64,000 nt of DNA, taken from contig NZ_JAKPBU010000001.1 of the NCBI RefSeq assembly GCF_022662495.1, positions 1,240,001 to 1,304,000 on the forward strand, given 5' to 3'. Source of the DNA: Lysobacter sp. M2-1. Its GTDB lineage: Bacteria; Pseudomonadota; Gammaproteobacteria; Xanthomonadales; Xanthomonadaceae. Below the pieces are notes generated by a model that was given only the letters and a program-made list of their open reading frames with translations, was not told the DNA's origin and did no database searches. The translations under genes and the position numbers were made by a program. This document shows, piece after piece, positions 8,392 to 18,395 of this stretch (position 1 is the stretch's first letter; each line of letters opens with the position of its first letter).

Positions 8392-10383
8392 CTATGCGTC
8401 GAGCAGTGCCTTGATCGCCGCGAAACCGGCGCTCGCACGCTCCTGCTTGCGTTCGGCGTCGGCCGCCGGATCGGCGCCGTCGCGCTGCAGTTCCGCAGCC
8501 GGAAGTTCATCCAGGAACCGGGACGGTTTCAGCCGCAGCTTGTTGCCCCAGCGGTTGGCTTCGCGCGCATAGGACAGCCACAGCTGTTCCTTGGCGCGGG
8601 TCATGCCGACGTAGAGCAGGCGGCGCTCCTCGTCGAGTCGTCCCTCGTCGACGCTGGCCTCGTGCGGCAGGGTGTTGTCGTCCATGCCGACGATGAACAC
8701 GAAGCGGAATTCCAGACCCTTGGCCGCATGCAGGCTCATCAGCCGCACCTGGTTGCCGGCATCGCCCTTGTCGGCATGCGAGAGCAGGGCGAGCGAGGCG
8801 GCGAGCTCGCCCGGGCCGGCGCCACGGGCACGGTTGTCGTGCGCATGTTCGAACCAGTCGGCCAGCTCGTCGAGGTTACCGCGGCGCAGTGCGAACAGCG
8901 CATCGCTCTTGCATTCGGCGCGCAGCGCGGCCACCAGCCCGCTGCGCTCGTTGAGCTGGCGCACGAGTTCGGCCGCTGGCAGGCGCGACGCGTCGCTGCG
9001 CAGGCCGCGCACGATGTCGATGAATCCACTCAGCCCGTTCGCCGCGCGTGGCGGCAGCTGCTTGAGCACGCCCATCGATTCGGCGGCGCGCGACAGCGGC
9101 AGGTGCAGAGCCTGGGCGATCTCGGCGAGCCTGGCCAGGGTGGTCGCACCCACTTCGCGGCGCGGAGATTGCACCGCGCGCAGGAAGGCGGTGTCGTCCT
9201 CCGGATTGGCGAGCAGGCGCAGCCAGGACAGCGCATCCTTCACCTCGCCGCGGTCGAGGAAGGCGGTGCCGCCGCTGAGGTGGTAGGGCACGCGCAGCAG
9301 CTGCAGCGCCTTCTCCAGCGCGCGGCTCTGATGGTTGCCGCGGAACAGCACGCAGAAGTCGCTCCATGGCGCGGCATGCTTCTGCTGCAGGAAATGGATC
9401 TCGGACGCGACTTTCTCAGCTTCGTGGGTCGCTTCGTTGCATTCCCACACCCGGATGCGCGCGCCGTCGGCGTTGGCGCTCCACAGCTGCTTGGGATGTT
9501 CGTGCGGGTTGTGCGCGATCAGGGCATTGGCCGCGCGCAGCACCCGGTTGCTGCAGCGGTAGTTCTGTTCGAGCTTGACGACCTTCAGCGCCGGATAGTC
9601 CCGCGCAAGCTGCGACAGGTTTTCCGGATTGGCGCCGCGCCAGGCGTAGATGCTCTGGTCGTCGTCGCCCACGCAGGTGAAGTTGCCCGCCGGTCCGGCG
9701 ATCGCCCTGAGCATCCGGTACTGCGCGTCGTTGGTGTCCTGGCACTCGTCCACCAGCAGGTAGCCGATGCGCTCGCGCCAGGCCAGTGCGCAATCGGCGT
9801 CGCGTTCGAGCAGTTCGACGGGCAGGCGGATCAGGTCGTCGAAATCCACCGCATTGAACGCCGCCAGCCGTGCCTGGTAACGGGCGTACAGCGCCGCGGC
9901 CTCGCGCTCGCGCGCCGAACGCGCGGCTTCCTGCGCCTGCTCCAGGCCCAGGCAGGCGTTCTTCGCGCGCGAAATCAGCCCCTGCGCGGCCTGGACCGCG
10001 TCGGGCTTGGCGCCGGGCATCAGATCCTTGAGCTGGGCGAGCGTGTCGTCGGCGTCGAAGATCGAGAAGCCGCGCCGCAACCCGACCTGGGCGTGTTCGA
10101 TCTGCAGGAACTTCAGCCCCAGCGCGTGGAAGGTGCAGATCGTCAGGCCTTCGGCCGCGTCGCCGCGGATCCGGCGCGCGACGCGCTCGCGCATTTCCTT
10201 GGCGGCCTTGTTGGTGAAGGTGATCGCGGCGATGCGCCTGGCCGGATAGCGTCCCGACCGGATCAGATGCGCGATCTTCTCCACGATCACCCGGGTCTTG
10301 CCGCTGCCCGCGCCGGCCAGCACCAGGACGGGGCCATCGATCTGGACAAGTGCGGCGGATTGCTGGGGGTTGAGGCCGTGCAT
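8392..10383 (-). CDS. rep: ATP-dependent DNA helicase Rep (UvrD/Rep family)
   Basis: 663 residues, the normal length of Rep. Superfamily 1 motifs appear in order: Q-motif LNPQQSAAL, motif I AGAGSGKT, Ia [56 protein letters not shown] and VI YVGMTRA. It unwinds DNA 3' to 5', helping forks pass bound proteins. The start at 10383 matches the usual short N-terminus (MHGLNPQQ); an upstream in-frame start at 10407 is possible. It is convergent with yceH and divergent from tdk. Confidence 0.95.
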   Translation of the reverse strand: MHGLNPQQSAALVQIDGPVLVLAGAGSGKTRVIVEKIAHLIRSGRYPARRIAAITFTNKAAKEMRERVARRIRGDAAEGLTICTFHALGLKFLQIEHAQVGLRRGFSIFDADDTLAQLKDLMPGAKPDAVQAAQGLISRAKNACLGLEQAQEAARSAREREAAALYARYQARLAAFNAVDFDDLIRLPVELLERDADCALAWRERIGYLLVDECQDTNDAQYRMLRAIAGPAGNFTCVGDDDQSIYAWRGANPENLSQLARDYPALKVVKLEQNYRCSNRVLRAANALIAHNPHEHPKQLWSANADGARIRVWECNEATHEAEKVASEIHFLQQKHAAPWSDFCVLFRGNHQSRALEKALQLLRVPYHLSGGTAFLDRGEVKDALSWLRLLANPEDDTAFLRAVQSPRREVGATTLARLAEIAQALHLPLSRAAESMGVLKQLPPRAANGLSGFIDIVRGLRSDASRLPAAELVRQLNERSGLVAALRAECKSDALFALRRGNLDELADWFEHAHDNRARGAGPGELAASLALLSHADKGDAGNQVRLMSLHAAKGLEFRFVFIVGMDDNTLPHEASVDEGRLDEERRLLYVGMTRAKEQLWLSYAREANRWGNKLRLKPSRFLDELPAAELQRDGADPAADAERKQERASAGFAAIKALLDA

Positions 10384-10515
10384 GCGGACTTCCGGAGCGA
10401 GGCGCAAGTTTACAGACGTGTCCGGAGTAGTCGGTGGTACTTGCTCGGCTTCATCGGTCGATCGCGCCGCGCACGCTTGTTGCAGCGCGTTGGGTCAGGG
10501 CCCACCCTATGGGCC

Positions 10516-11139
10516 ATGGCCAAGCTCTACTTCTACTACTCGGCGATGAACGCGGGGAAGACCACGACCCTGCTGCAGTCCGCGCACAACTATCGCGAGC
10601 GCGGGATGCGGGTGATGATCCTGACCCCGCGGCTGGATCATCGCGACGGCGCGGGTACGGTCGCATCGCGCATCGGGCTCAGCGCCGAAGGCCTGGCGTT
10701 CGACCAAGGCGACGATCTGCTCGAGCAGGTGCGCCGCGATGTCGACGCGCACGGACCGTTGCATTGCGTCCTCGTGGACGAAGCCCAGTTCCTGACCCGG
10801 GCGCAGGTGTGGCAGCTGACCGAAGTGGTGGACGCGCTGCGCATCCCGGTGCTTTGTTACGGCCTGCGCACCGACTTCCGCGGCGAGCTGTTCGAGGGCA
10901 GCCAGTGCCTGCTGGCCTGGGCCGACGAACTGGTCGAGATCAAGACCATCTGCCATAGCGGCAGCAAGGCCACCATGACCGTGCGCGTGGACGAACGCGG
11001 CTATGCCGTGCAGGACGGACCGCAGGTCGAGATCGGAGGCAACGAGCGCTACGTGTCGGTGTCGCGCGCGGAGTTCAAGAAGATCGTGCGCGGGGACGGG
11101 CGGATCGAACCGCTGCAGGGTTCGCTTCCGCTCACCTGA
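10516..11139 (+). CDS. tdk: Thymidine kinase (type II), with altered zinc site
   Basis: 207 residues, matching E. coli Tdk in length. It shows the P-loop NAGKTTTLL near residue 12, the acidic motif [10 protein letters not shown] and the lasso region [11 protein letters not shown]. It phosphorylates thymidine for dTTP salvage. The E. coli-type zinc ligands (Cys-x-Cys and Cys-x-x-His) are mostly replaced: the first pair reads ICHSGSKA and the second VSVSRAEF, so only one cysteine remains. The gene overlaps the convergent kinase gene by 8 bases at the 3' ends. Confidence 0.93.
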   Translation: MAKLYFYYSAMNAGKTTTLLQSAHNYRERGMRVMILTPRLDHRDGAGTVASRIGLSAEGLAFDQGDDLLEQVRRDVDAHGPLHCVLVDEAQFLTRAQVWQLTEVVDALRIPVLCYGLRTDFRGELFEGSQCLLAWADELVEIKTICHSGSKATMTVRVDERGYAVQDGPQVEIGGNERYVSVSRAEFKKIVRGDGRIEPLQGSLPLT

Positions 11140-13984
11140 TGCGCGCGATGCCGGGCGGCCCGGCCGAACAGGCGGCATGGATCGCGGCGACTTCGCGGCC
11201 CAGCTCGCCTCCTTCCGGTTGCGCGCGCGCCAGTTCGGATTGCAGTGCCTGCAAACTGGCGGCTGCCTCGTTCGCCGCCTCTGGTTGCCGGCAACGCGCC
11301 TGTGCGGCGTAGGCGCGTGCGCGCCAGCGCAGCTTGGCCGTTTCGGCATCGGTGCCGGGCACACGAGTGATCGCGTCGATGGCACGCAGCGCGGCCGGGT
11401 TCACGGAGCTGCCGGCCAGCGCGCGGAACCGGGCCAGCGAGAGCGCCGCCCGATGGGTATGCGGATGGTGTTCGCCATAGCCGGCACGGGTGAGCCTGCT
11501 CGCCGAACGCAAACTGGCTTCCGCGGCAGCCGCTTGTCCAAGCGCCGCCTGCACTTCCCCGATCAGGCGGTCGGTATCGCCCACCAGCGGATGATCCGCA
11601 CTCACCTGTGCGACGCGCAGGCTGCGCGCTTCAACGAGCAGGGGCAGGGCTTCGCGATCGGCACCCGACTCGTGCAGCACCATGGCCTTGTTGAACAACA
11701 GCCCAGCCAGATTGTTCGGCGCTGGCGCCTCGCGCAGGATCGCAAGGCCATGGTCGAACAGGGACAGGGCCTCGCGGGTGCGCCCTTGCTCCCAGGCGAT
11801 GATCGCCAGGCTGTTGTCGTCGCGGGCGACGTCGGTGTGGTGGGCGCCCAGTCGGGCGATGAGCCAATGCCGCGACTGCCGGAATTCCATCTGCGCCGCT
11901 CCGAAGCGTCCTTGATCCACGAACAGCGCCGCGAGCTGACGGCGCGCATCCACGGTCGCGCGATGCTGACCGCCATGCAGGTCCATGGCCAGGGCGAGAG
12001 CGCCGCGGCAATGGCGCTCGGCCTGACCCAGACGGCCTTCGCTGCGCTCGAGCGCGCAGATAGTGCGTTCCAGTTCGATCGACAGCGGGTGGCGCGTGCC
12101 CACGCGTGCGCGCAGATCGCCCAGCGCTTGGCGGTACTCGGCGAGCGCCTGTCCGGCATTGCCGGCATCGGCATGCAGGCTGGCCAGGTCGGCCAGGTTC
12201 TCGACCATGCCGACATCGCTATCGGGCAGCGAGCGTCGCAGTTCGAGCGATCGCTGGAACAGCAGTCGCGCAGTCGCGGCACCTCCCGAGGCGCGCTGGC
12301 AGCGGCCCAGCTGCGAATAGAACTCCGCGGCCTGGAGCGTGGCCTGGCGCTCGTAGCGGCGGGCGAATTCGCTATGCGTCTGCATCGTGGCGATGCAGTC
12401 CTGCGGATCGCCCTGCAGGCGGCGGATACGACCGAGATCCGCGGTGGAGGACAGCACCAGCGCAGGCGGTGGATCGCGCAGGCTGGCGATCAGCGCGGCC
12501 TGGCGGCGCAGCAGCGCATCGGCCTGGCGATAGTCGCTCAGCCCTACCCGCAGCTGGGCGATGACGCCGTACAGCTCGGCCCGGGTCTCGGGCTGACGCG
12601 CGAGTTCGCGATCGACGCGCTCCAGGCCGGTGTCGAGCAGGCGCGGCAGATCGAGCTGGCCGTTGGCCGAGGCGTTGCCGGCCTGCTCGATCAGGCCGAC
12701 GACGAAGGCCTGCATGGCCTGGGCGCGCGTGGCCTCGCGGACGGCGTTCTGCGCCTGCCAGGCCACGATGCCCAGCGCGGCCCCCAGCACGATTGCGATG
12801 AGGGCGCCGGTCCCCAACGCCCAGCGATGGCGGGCGACATACTTGCGGATCCGATAGCCGATGCCCTGCGGGCGCGCCTGCACCGGCTTGCCGTCGCGAA
12901 AGCGCTGCACGTCGAGTGCCAGCGCCTCGGCCGAGGCATAACGCTGCTCGGGGCGCTTGGCCAGCGCCTTGAGCGCGATGTTGTCCAGGTCGCCTGCAAC
13001 CATGCGCGCCCGCCGCCGCAGGTTCTGCGCGTTCTCGCGGTCGGGTTCCGCCTCCGCGGTGCGCATCAAGGACAGCGAGGCGCGCTGCGGATCGGCGTGC
13101 AGGATCGCCTCCTCCCATTCCGCATCGCTCTGGCGCTTGAGGCGGTAGGGACGCGCATCGGCCAGCAGTTCGAACAGCACCATGCCCAGCGCGTAGACGT
13201 CGGTCATGGTGGTGACCGGTTCGCCGCGCAGCTGCTCGGGCGCGGCGTAGTGCAGGGTGAACGTGCGCACGCCGGTACGGGTGTGGTCGGGCAGGGCCTC
13301 GGGGCTGTCGAGCAGTTTGGCGATGCCGAAGTCGAGCAGGCGCACCTCGCCCAGCGGCGTCACCAGGATGTTGGAAGGCTTGAGATCGCGGTGCACGATC
13401 AGGTTGGCGTGCGCATGGCTCAGCGCACGGCAGATTTGCTGGAACAGCCGCAGCCGCGCGTCGATCGTGATCTCGTGCGCGCGGCACCAGTCGGTGATCG
13501 GCTCGCCTTCGACGTATTCCAGTGCGAGATACGGCTGCCCGTCGCCGCTGATGCCGGCATCGAGCAGGCGCGCGATGTGCGGGTGTTCCAGCCGCGCCAG
13601 GATCTGGCGCTCGCGGGTGAAGCGCAGGCGCAGGTTGGGATCGGCCAGGCCAGGGCGCAGCAGTTTCAGCGCGACCCGGCGCTGGTACAGCCCGTCGTTG
13701 CGCTGCGCCAGCCAGACCTGGCCCATGCCGCCCTCGCCGAGCATGCGCTCGAGGCGATACGGGCCGATGATGCTGCCCGAGCCCAGCCCCGGCATCGGCG
13801 CCATCACCGGCTCGCTCAGGAAGTCTTCGCTGTCTTCCTCCAGCCGGAGCAGCTCTTCCAGGTCGTCGGCAAGCTGCGGATCATTTTCGCGCAGCGAGGC
13901 CAGGCTTTCGGCGCGCACGGGCGCTTCCTGCTCGAGCAACGCATCGAGCAGCGGAGAGAGGCGGCGCCAGCGTTCGGCTTCCAT
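11132..13984 (-). CDS. Membrane-anchored Ser/Thr protein kinase with TPR sensor region
   Basis: 950 residues. An N-terminal extension of ~73 residues precedes a kinase domain (~74-345) with glycine loop GEGGMGQV, lysine K107, HRDLKPSN (D200), DFG (218-220) and APEQL, so it should be catalytically active. One membrane helix (~388-410) separates it from a ~530-residue helical repeat region of TPR type, probably periplasmic. The ECF sigma gene lies 102 bases upstream on the same strand, and this pairing is common in xanthomonads and planctomycetes. The kinase may act on the sigma factor's pathway; its substrate is unknown. Confidence 0.9.
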   Translation of the reverse strand: MEAERWRRLSPLLDALLEQEAPVRAESLASLRENDPQLADDLEELLRLEEDSEDFLSEPVMAPMPGLGSGSIIGPYRLERMLGEGGMGQVWLAQRNDGLYQRRVALKLLRPGLADPNLRLRFTRERQILARLEHPHIARLLDAGISGDGQPYLALEYVEGEPITDWCRAHEITIDARLRLFQQICRALSHAHANLIVHRDLKPSNILVTPLGEVRLLDFGIAKLLDSPEALPDHTRTGVRTFTLHYAAPEQLRGEPVTTMTDVYALGMVLFELLADARPYRLKRQSDAEWEEAILHADPQRASLSLMRTAEAEPDRENAQNLRRRARMVAGDLDNIALKALAKRPEQRYASAEALALDVQRFRDGKPVQARPQGIGYRIRKYVARHRWALGTGALIAIVLGAALGIVAWQAQNAVREATRAQAMQAFVVGLIEQAGNASANGQLDLPRLLDTGLERVDRELARQPETRAELYGVIAQLRVGLSDYRQADALLRRQAALIASLRDPPPALVLSSTADLGRIRRLQGDPQDCIATMQTHSEFARRYERQATLQAAEFYSQLGRCQRASGGAATARLLFQRSLELRRSLPDSDVGMVENLADLASLHADAGNAGQALAEYRQALGDLRARVGTRHPLSIELERTICALERSEGRLGQAERHCRGALALAMDLHGGQHRATVDARRQLAALFVDQGRFGAAQMEFRQSRHWLIARLGAHHTDVARDDNSLAIIAWEQGRTREALSLFDHGLAILREAPAPNNLAGLLFNKAMVLHESGADREALPLLVEARSLRVAQVSADHPLVGDTDRLIGEVQAALGQAAAAEASLRSASRLTRAGYGEHHPHTHRAALSLARFRALAGSSVNPAALRAIDAITRVPGTDAETAKLRWRARAYAAQARCRQPEAANEAAASLQALQSELARAQPEGGELGREVAAIHAACSAGPPGIARIR

Positions 13985-14086
13985 GGTTATGCCGGGCCTG
14001 GCCGGGCGTTGGATCGGACCATGGCGATGGCAACGCGGAAAGCGGCATGGCGCGGCACGGCGGCGCGCGGAGCCATGTGCGCGTGC

Positions 14087-14650
14087 TCAGCGTTCCTGCA
14101 GCGAGGCGAGCAGGAACATCCGTGCCTTCTGCCAGTCGCGGCGGATGCTGCGCTCGGAGCGTTTGAGCAGGGCCGCGATCTCGAGCTCGGACAGGCCGGC
14201 GAAGTAGCGCAGCTCGACCACGTGGGCCAGGCGTTCGTCGACCTCGGACAGCCGCGTGAGCGCCGTATCCAGCCCCAGCATTTCCTCGTCCAGGCGCAGC
14301 CCGCCTTCCACTTCCTCCGGCAGTTCGGTCACCCGGTGCAGGTCGCCGCCGCGCTTTTGCGCCAGGCGCTGGCGCGCGTAGTCGACCACCACGCTGCGCA
14401 TGGCCGAAGCCGCATAGGCGAAGAAGTGGGCGCGATCCTCGAACTGCGCCTCGCGCCGGCCGACCAGCTTGAGGTAGGCCTCGTGCACGAGCGCGGTCGC
14501 ATCGAGCGTGTGTCCCTGCTGCCCGGCCAGCTGCCGCCGCGCCATCGCGTGCAGCTCCTGGTAGAGCGTGGACAGAACTTTGCCCATGGCGTCGGCATCG
14601 CCCTCGTGGGCAGCGTCCAACCATTGGGTGATGTCGGCGGTATCGGCCAT
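14087..14650 (-). CDS. ECF-family RNA polymerase sigma factor
   Basis: 187 residues. Region 2 is LVHEAYLKLVG through FFAYAASAMRSVVVDYAR, and region 4 is VVELRYFAGLSELEIAALLK followed by RSERSIRRDWQKAR. This ALVHEAYL/MR.ilvDyAR form is that of ECF sigmas encoded beside Ser/Thr kinases rather than beside a classic anti-sigma gene, and no anti-sigma gene is seen here. It is probably co-transcribed with the downstream kinase, whose phosphorylation signalling could replace anti-sigma control. Confidence 0.92.
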   Translation of the reverse strand: MADTADITQWLDAAHEGDADAMGKVLSTLYQELHAMARRQLAGQQGHTLDATALVHEAYLKLVGRREAQFEDRAHFFAYAASAMRSVVVDYARQRLAQKRGGDLHRVTELPEEVEGGLRLDEEMLGLDTALTRLSEVDERLAHVVELRYFAGLSELEIAALLKRSERSIRRDWQKARMFLLASLQER

Positions 14651-14716
14651 CGCCCTTCCCCGAGACGAACGATGACTATACCGCGAACGCCCTGGACGAC
14701 GCGGCGCGGCCAGCGC

Positions 14717-15574
14717 TCAGCGCTGGCAGTTGGGGCACCAGCTGGTGGTGCGCTGGCCAATCGAGGCCTGGCGCAGGGCGCGGCCGCAGCGCGGACATGG
14801 CTCCCCGCCGCGGCCGTAGGCGGCCAGTTCCTGTTCGAAATAGCCGGGCGCGCCGTCCGGGGCGAGGAAGTCGCGCAGGGTGGTTCCGCCGCGGGCGATT
14901 GCGTGCGCCAGGATGCGCTTCACGGCCTCGGCCAGCGCGGCATAGCGCTCACGGGAGACGCGTCCGGCGGCGCGCAGCGGCGATATGCCGGCAGCGAACA
15001 GGGCTTCGGCCGCGTAGATGTTGCCCACCCCGACCACGATCCGTTGATCCATCAGGAAGGTCTTGACCGGAGCCTTGCGTCCGCGGCTGCGTGCGAACAG
15101 GTAATCCCCATCGAAAGCTGCCCCATCGAAAGCCGCGCCATCGAAGCCCTCAGACAGCGGCTCAGGGCCCAGCCCCAGCAGCAGCGGGTGCACATCGCCC
15201 GGCGCCTGCCATAACAGGCAACCAAAGCGGCGCGGATCGTTGAAGCGCAGCACCCGCCCGGGTCGCGCCCCGCGCCCGGCGAGCGCGATATCCACGTGGT
15301 CGTGTTCGCGCACCGGAGTCGCCGCCGGAAGAACCCGCAGGCTGCCGGACATGCCCAGGTGCAGTAGGGCGCTGCCGGCGGCGGTGTCCAGCAGCAGGTA
15401 CTTGGCCCGGCGACGGACCGCCTCGATCCGCTGCCCGGGCAGCAGTTCGGCGATCTCGGCCGGGATCGGCCAGCGCAGGTCCGGCCGGCGCAGGGTGACC
15501 GCAGCGATCCGGCGGCCCTCGAGGTGGGGGGCCAGGCCGCGGCGGGTCGTCTCGACTTCGGGAAGCTCGGGCAT
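14717..15574 (-). CDS. mutM: Formamidopyrimidine-DNA glycosylase (Fpg/MutM)
   Basis: 285 residues. It begins with the processed N-terminus [13 protein letters not shown] (catalytic Pro2, Glu3), has the helix-two-turn-helix [14 protein letters not shown], and ends with the zinc finger [10 protein letters not shown]...CPNCQR. It excises 8-oxoguanine and other oxidised purines. An unusual feature is a short tandem repeat in the linker (FDGAA twice, then FDGD) encoded by 15-base repeats at 15108-15149. It is divergent from the desaturase gene. Confidence 0.95.
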   Translation of the reverse strand: MPELPEVETTRRGLAPHLEGRRIAAVTLRRPDLRWPIPAEIAELLPGQRIEAVRRRAKYLLLDTAAGSALLHLGMSGSLRVLPAATPVREHDHVDIALAGRGARPGRVLRFNDPRRFGCLLWQAPGDVHPLLLGLGPEPLSEGFDGAAFDGAAFDGDYLFARSRGRKAPVKTFLMDQRIVVGVGNIYAAEALFAAGISPLRAAGRVSRERYAALAEAVKRILAHAIARGGTTLRDFLAPDGAPGYFEQELAAYGRGGEPCPRCGRALRQASIGQRTTSWCPNCQR

Positions 15575-15842
15575 CGGCCGATCTTGGGGTGGGCGGGCAC
15601 GGAAACCAACACCTGCGGTGTCCGCCGACGGACGGCGAATGGGTGCGCGCGAGCATTGCGGCAGCCCGAATGCGGCCGGCGGGGCTGGTCGGAGCGCAGC
15701 GCCTCCCCAGGCCGGGATGGCGACCTGAACACCGTACGCGGGCGACGGGTGACGTGGGGCGCCGCAGGCCCCATCATGCTCCAGGGCGCGACCGATCCTG
15801 GGCGCATCTTGTTTGCTGGCGAGTGCCAGTTGGAGTTTCATA
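15575..15842. other. Intergenic region between mutM and desaturase
   Basis: 268 bases with no convincing gene. It must hold the divergent promoters of mutM and the desaturase. A GGAG ribosome site for the desaturase lies at 15832-15835. No repeat or strong promoter consensus was recognised. Confidence 0.5.
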
Positions 15843-17051
15843 ATGCCCGTTTCCCTGCTCGACTTCCTCGCCGGCGGCCTGCTGCAGACCGGCTTCTGGG
15901 GCCTGGCGCTGTATCTGCTGGTTGCAACCCAGCTGACGATCTTCTCCGTGACTTTGTACCTGCACCGCAGCCAGGCGCACCGCGGCGTCGATTTCCATCC
16001 GGTCCTGGCGCATTTCTTCCGATTCTGGACCTGGCTGACCACGTCCATGATCACCAAGGAGTGGGCGGCGATCCATCGCAAGCACCACGCCAAGTGCGAG
16101 ACCGAAGAAGATCCGCACAGCCCGATGTACAAGGGCATCAAGACCGTGTTCTGGCGCGGCGTCGAGCTGTACCGCGAAGCCCGCAGCGATCGCGCGTCAA
16201 TCGAGCAGTACGGCAAGGGCTGCCCGGACGACTGGATCGAACGCAAGCTCTACACCCCGCACGCCACCCTGGGTCCGACCCTACTGCTGTTCGTCAGCTT
16301 CGCCCTGTTCGGCTTCGCCGGCGTGGCCGTGTGGGCGATCCAGATGGCGTGGATTCCGTTCTGGGCGGCGGGCGTGGTCAACGGCCTTGGCCACTGGTGG
16401 GGCTATCGCAACTTCGAGACCACCGACACCGCGACCAACCTCACGCCCTGGGGGGTGTGGATCGGCGGCGAGGAACTGCACAACAACCACCATGCATTCC
16501 CGTCGTCGGCGAAGTTCGCGCTGCGCAAGTGGGAGTTCGACATCGGCTGGGCCGCGATCAAGGGGCTGGAGACGCTGGGGCTGGCCAAGGTGCTGCGGGT
16601 CGCGCCTTCGCTGGACGTGCGGCCCAACATCAATGTGCCCGATGCCGACACCATGAAGGCGTTGCTGGCACACCGCTTCCAGGCGATGACAGATTATCAG
16701 CGCAACGTGCTCACGCCCGCCCTGCGCGAGGAAGCCGCCGCTGCGGGCGCCAAACTGCGGGCGCTGCTGCCGCGGCCGCTGCGCAAGGGCATTGTCGACG
16801 ATGGCCGCTGGCTCAACCCCGAGGCGCGCGAGCAGTTGCAGACCTGGGTCGCACAGCGTCCGCGCATCCGCACGCTGGTCGAGTATCGCGCGCGCCTGAG
16901 CGAGGTGCTCGAAGCGCGCAGCAACGACGCCGCCGAGCGGCTGCGCCAGCTGCAGGCCTGGTGCCACGAAGCCGAAGCAAGCGGCATCCGCGTGCTGCAG
17001 GAGTATTCGGCGCGGCTCAAGGGCTATTCGCTGCAGTCCGCGCGCGCCTGA
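15843..17051 (+). CDS. Membrane fatty acid desaturase (acyl-CoA/acyl-lipid delta-9 type)
   Basis: 402 residues with four membrane helices and the three histidine boxes of the di-iron desaturases: HRSQAH, HRKHH and a C-terminal HNNHH (in [15 protein letters not shown]). It should introduce a cis double bond into saturated acyl chains in the cytoplasmic membrane and adjust fluidity. The C-terminal ~130 residues form a charged helical extension that is usual in proteobacterial DesA-like proteins. ATG 15843 has GGAG seven bases upstream, favouring it over an in-frame ATG at 15813. A strong terminator follows. Confidence 0.92.
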   Translation: MPVSLLDFLAGGLLQTGFWGLALYLLVATQLTIFSVTLYLHRSQAHRGVDFHPVLAHFFRFWTWLTTSMITKEWAAIHRKHHAKCETEEDPHSPMYKGIKTVFWRGVELYREARSDRASIEQYGKGCPDDWIERKLYTPHATLGPTLLLFVSFALFGFAGVAVWAIQMAWIPFWAAGVVNGLGHWWGYRNFETTDTATNLTPWGVWIGGEELHNNHHAFPSSAKFALRKWEFDIGWAAIKGLETLGLAKVLRVAPSLDVRPNINVPDADTMKALLAHRFQAMTDYQRNVLTPALREEAAAAGAKLRALLPRPLRKGIVDDGRWLNPEAREQLQTWVAQRPRIRTLVEYRARLSEVLEARSNDAAERLRQLQAWCHEAEASGIRVLQEYSARLKGYSLQSARA

Positions 17052-17078
17052 ACCTGCATCGTTGCGAGATCGACCCCA

Positions 17079-17106
17079 CCCGCCGGAGCGATCCGGCGGG
17101 TTTTTC
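17079..17106 (+). terminator. Rho-independent terminator after the desaturase gene
   Basis: Perfect 9-bp stem (CCCGCCGGA / TCCGGCGGG) with loop GCGA, then TTTTTCGTTTT. Confidence 0.9.
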
Positions 17107-17185
17107 GTTTTGGGCGCGTGCGCAGCGTGTGCGGTCGATCGATTCATGCCCCACGTGAGAACCCGTTTGGCCTAGAATCCGGCGC

Positions 17186-17518
17186 ATGCGTTTCCAGCTG
17201 TTCTTCCTGGTCCTGGCGGGGCTCCCTTTGGTCCTGCATGCGCAACTACGCGGCACCGGCGAGTATCTCGCGCGAATGGATGCCAATCGCGACGCCCGCG
17301 TCTCGCCGGGTGAATACCAGGACTGGCTGAGCTATGCCTTCGATGCCATGGACCGCAACCGCGACGCGGTGCTGACGGCCGATGAACTTCCCGGTCGCAA
17401 GGGCAAGCCGATCACGCGCGCGCAACACCGCGAGCGCCTGGCGGCGACCTTCAAGAAGCAGGACAGCAATCAAGACGGCTTCCTCAGCGCGAAGGAGCTT
17501 GCCGCGCCACCGCGCTAA
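17186..17518 (+). CDS. Exported EF-hand calcium-binding protein
   Basis: 110 residues. A signal peptide (FFLVLAGLPLVLHA, cleaved near residue 19) precedes three EF-hand loops: DANRDARVSPGEY, DRNRDAVLTADEL and DSNQDGFLSAKEL. Each has acidic residues at positions 1, 3, 5 and 12, so calcium binding is likely. It probably buffers or senses calcium in the periplasm or outside the cell. It is a single gene between the desaturase terminator and otsB. Its physiological role is unknown. Confidence 0.85.
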   Translation: MRFQLFFLVLAGLPLVLHAQLRGTGEYLARMDANRDARVSPGEYQDWLSYAFDAMDRNRDAVLTADELPGRKGKPITRAQHRERLAATFKKQDSNQDGFLSAKELAAPPR

Positions 17519-17633
17519 CGGCAAAGCGCGCAAGATTGGCCTGGGGGCCACTGCGCGGGAGCGGAGCGCCCACAAATCCCTCGCCGCGTGAGTCCTTACG
17601 CGATCCTTACGCGCCGGCCTGCACAATGCCCGG

Positions 17634-18395
17634 ATGCCGGATGCACTCGTTCCCCGTGCAGCCCCGCCCGCACTGGACCCGCGGACGATGGCGCTGTTTC
17701 TTGACGTCGATGGTGCGCTGATCGATTTCGCCGACGCGCCGGATCTTGTGGCGGTCGACGCCGCGCTCGTGGCCCGGTTGCAGTCGCTGCAACGCGGTTT
17801 TGAGGGCGCGCTGGCGCTCGTCAGCGGCCGCAGGATCGAAACCCTGGATGCGCTGTTCGCGCCGTTGCAGCTGCCCTGCGCCGGACTGCATGGCCTGCAG
17901 CGCCGCCATGGCGATGTGGTCGAACAGGCGCCCAGCGCCTCGGTCGAGGCGCTGGCGCGCGTGCGCGAGGCTGGCCTGCAGATCGCGGCGAAATACGACG
18001 GCGCGATCGTCGAGGACAAGGGTGTGGCGCTGGCCTTCCACTGGCGTGCCGATCCGCTGGCCGCGGCCGATTTCGAGGCCCTTGCCGCCACGGCGGCGAT
18101 GGAACTGAGCGGATATCACCTGCAGCACGGCGACCACGTCGTCGAACTGCGGCCGCAGGGCGCGGACAAGGGCACGGCCATCGAGGCGTTCCTGCGCGAG
18201 CCGCCGTTCGCCGGGCGCACACCGGTGTTCGCCGGCGACGACCTGACCGACGAGCACGGATTCGAAGTAGTGAACCTGCGCAGCGGGATCAGCGTGCTGG
18301 TCGGCTCGCGGGAGCCCAGCGTGGCGCGCTATGCGCTGCACGATGTCGCAGCCGTGCACGCATGGCTGGGTGTACACAAGGAACCGATCGCGTGA
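17634..18395 (+). CDS. otsB: Trehalose-6-phosphate phosphatase
   Basis: 253 residues of the HAD superfamily: motif I LFLDVDGALIDF (the usual DVDGTL with T replaced by A), motif II LVSGR, the lysine in PQGADKGTA, and motif IV FAGDDLTDEHGF. It removes phosphate from trehalose-6-phosphate to give trehalose, an osmoprotectant. Its stop overlaps the GTG start of the GH15 gene (GTGA), and otsA follows, so the three are one translationally coupled operon. Confidence 0.93.
   Translation: MPDALVPRAAPPALDPRTMALFLDVDGALIDFADAPDLVAVDAALVARLQSLQRGFEGALALVSGRRIETLDALFAPLQLPCAGLHGLQRRHGDVVEQAPSASVEALARVREAGLQIAAKYDGAIVEDKGVALAFHWRADPLAAADFEALAATAAMELSGYHLQHGDHVVELRPQGADKGTAIEAFLREPPFAGRTPVFAGDDLTDEHGFEVVNLRSGISVLVGSREPSVARYALHDVAAVHAWLGVHKEPIA

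Noticed and set aside
11003-15214. Very long open frame opposite the kinase, sigma and mutM genes
   Set aside because: A typical high-GC antisense shadow: the opposite strand encodes three recognisable proteins over the same bases.
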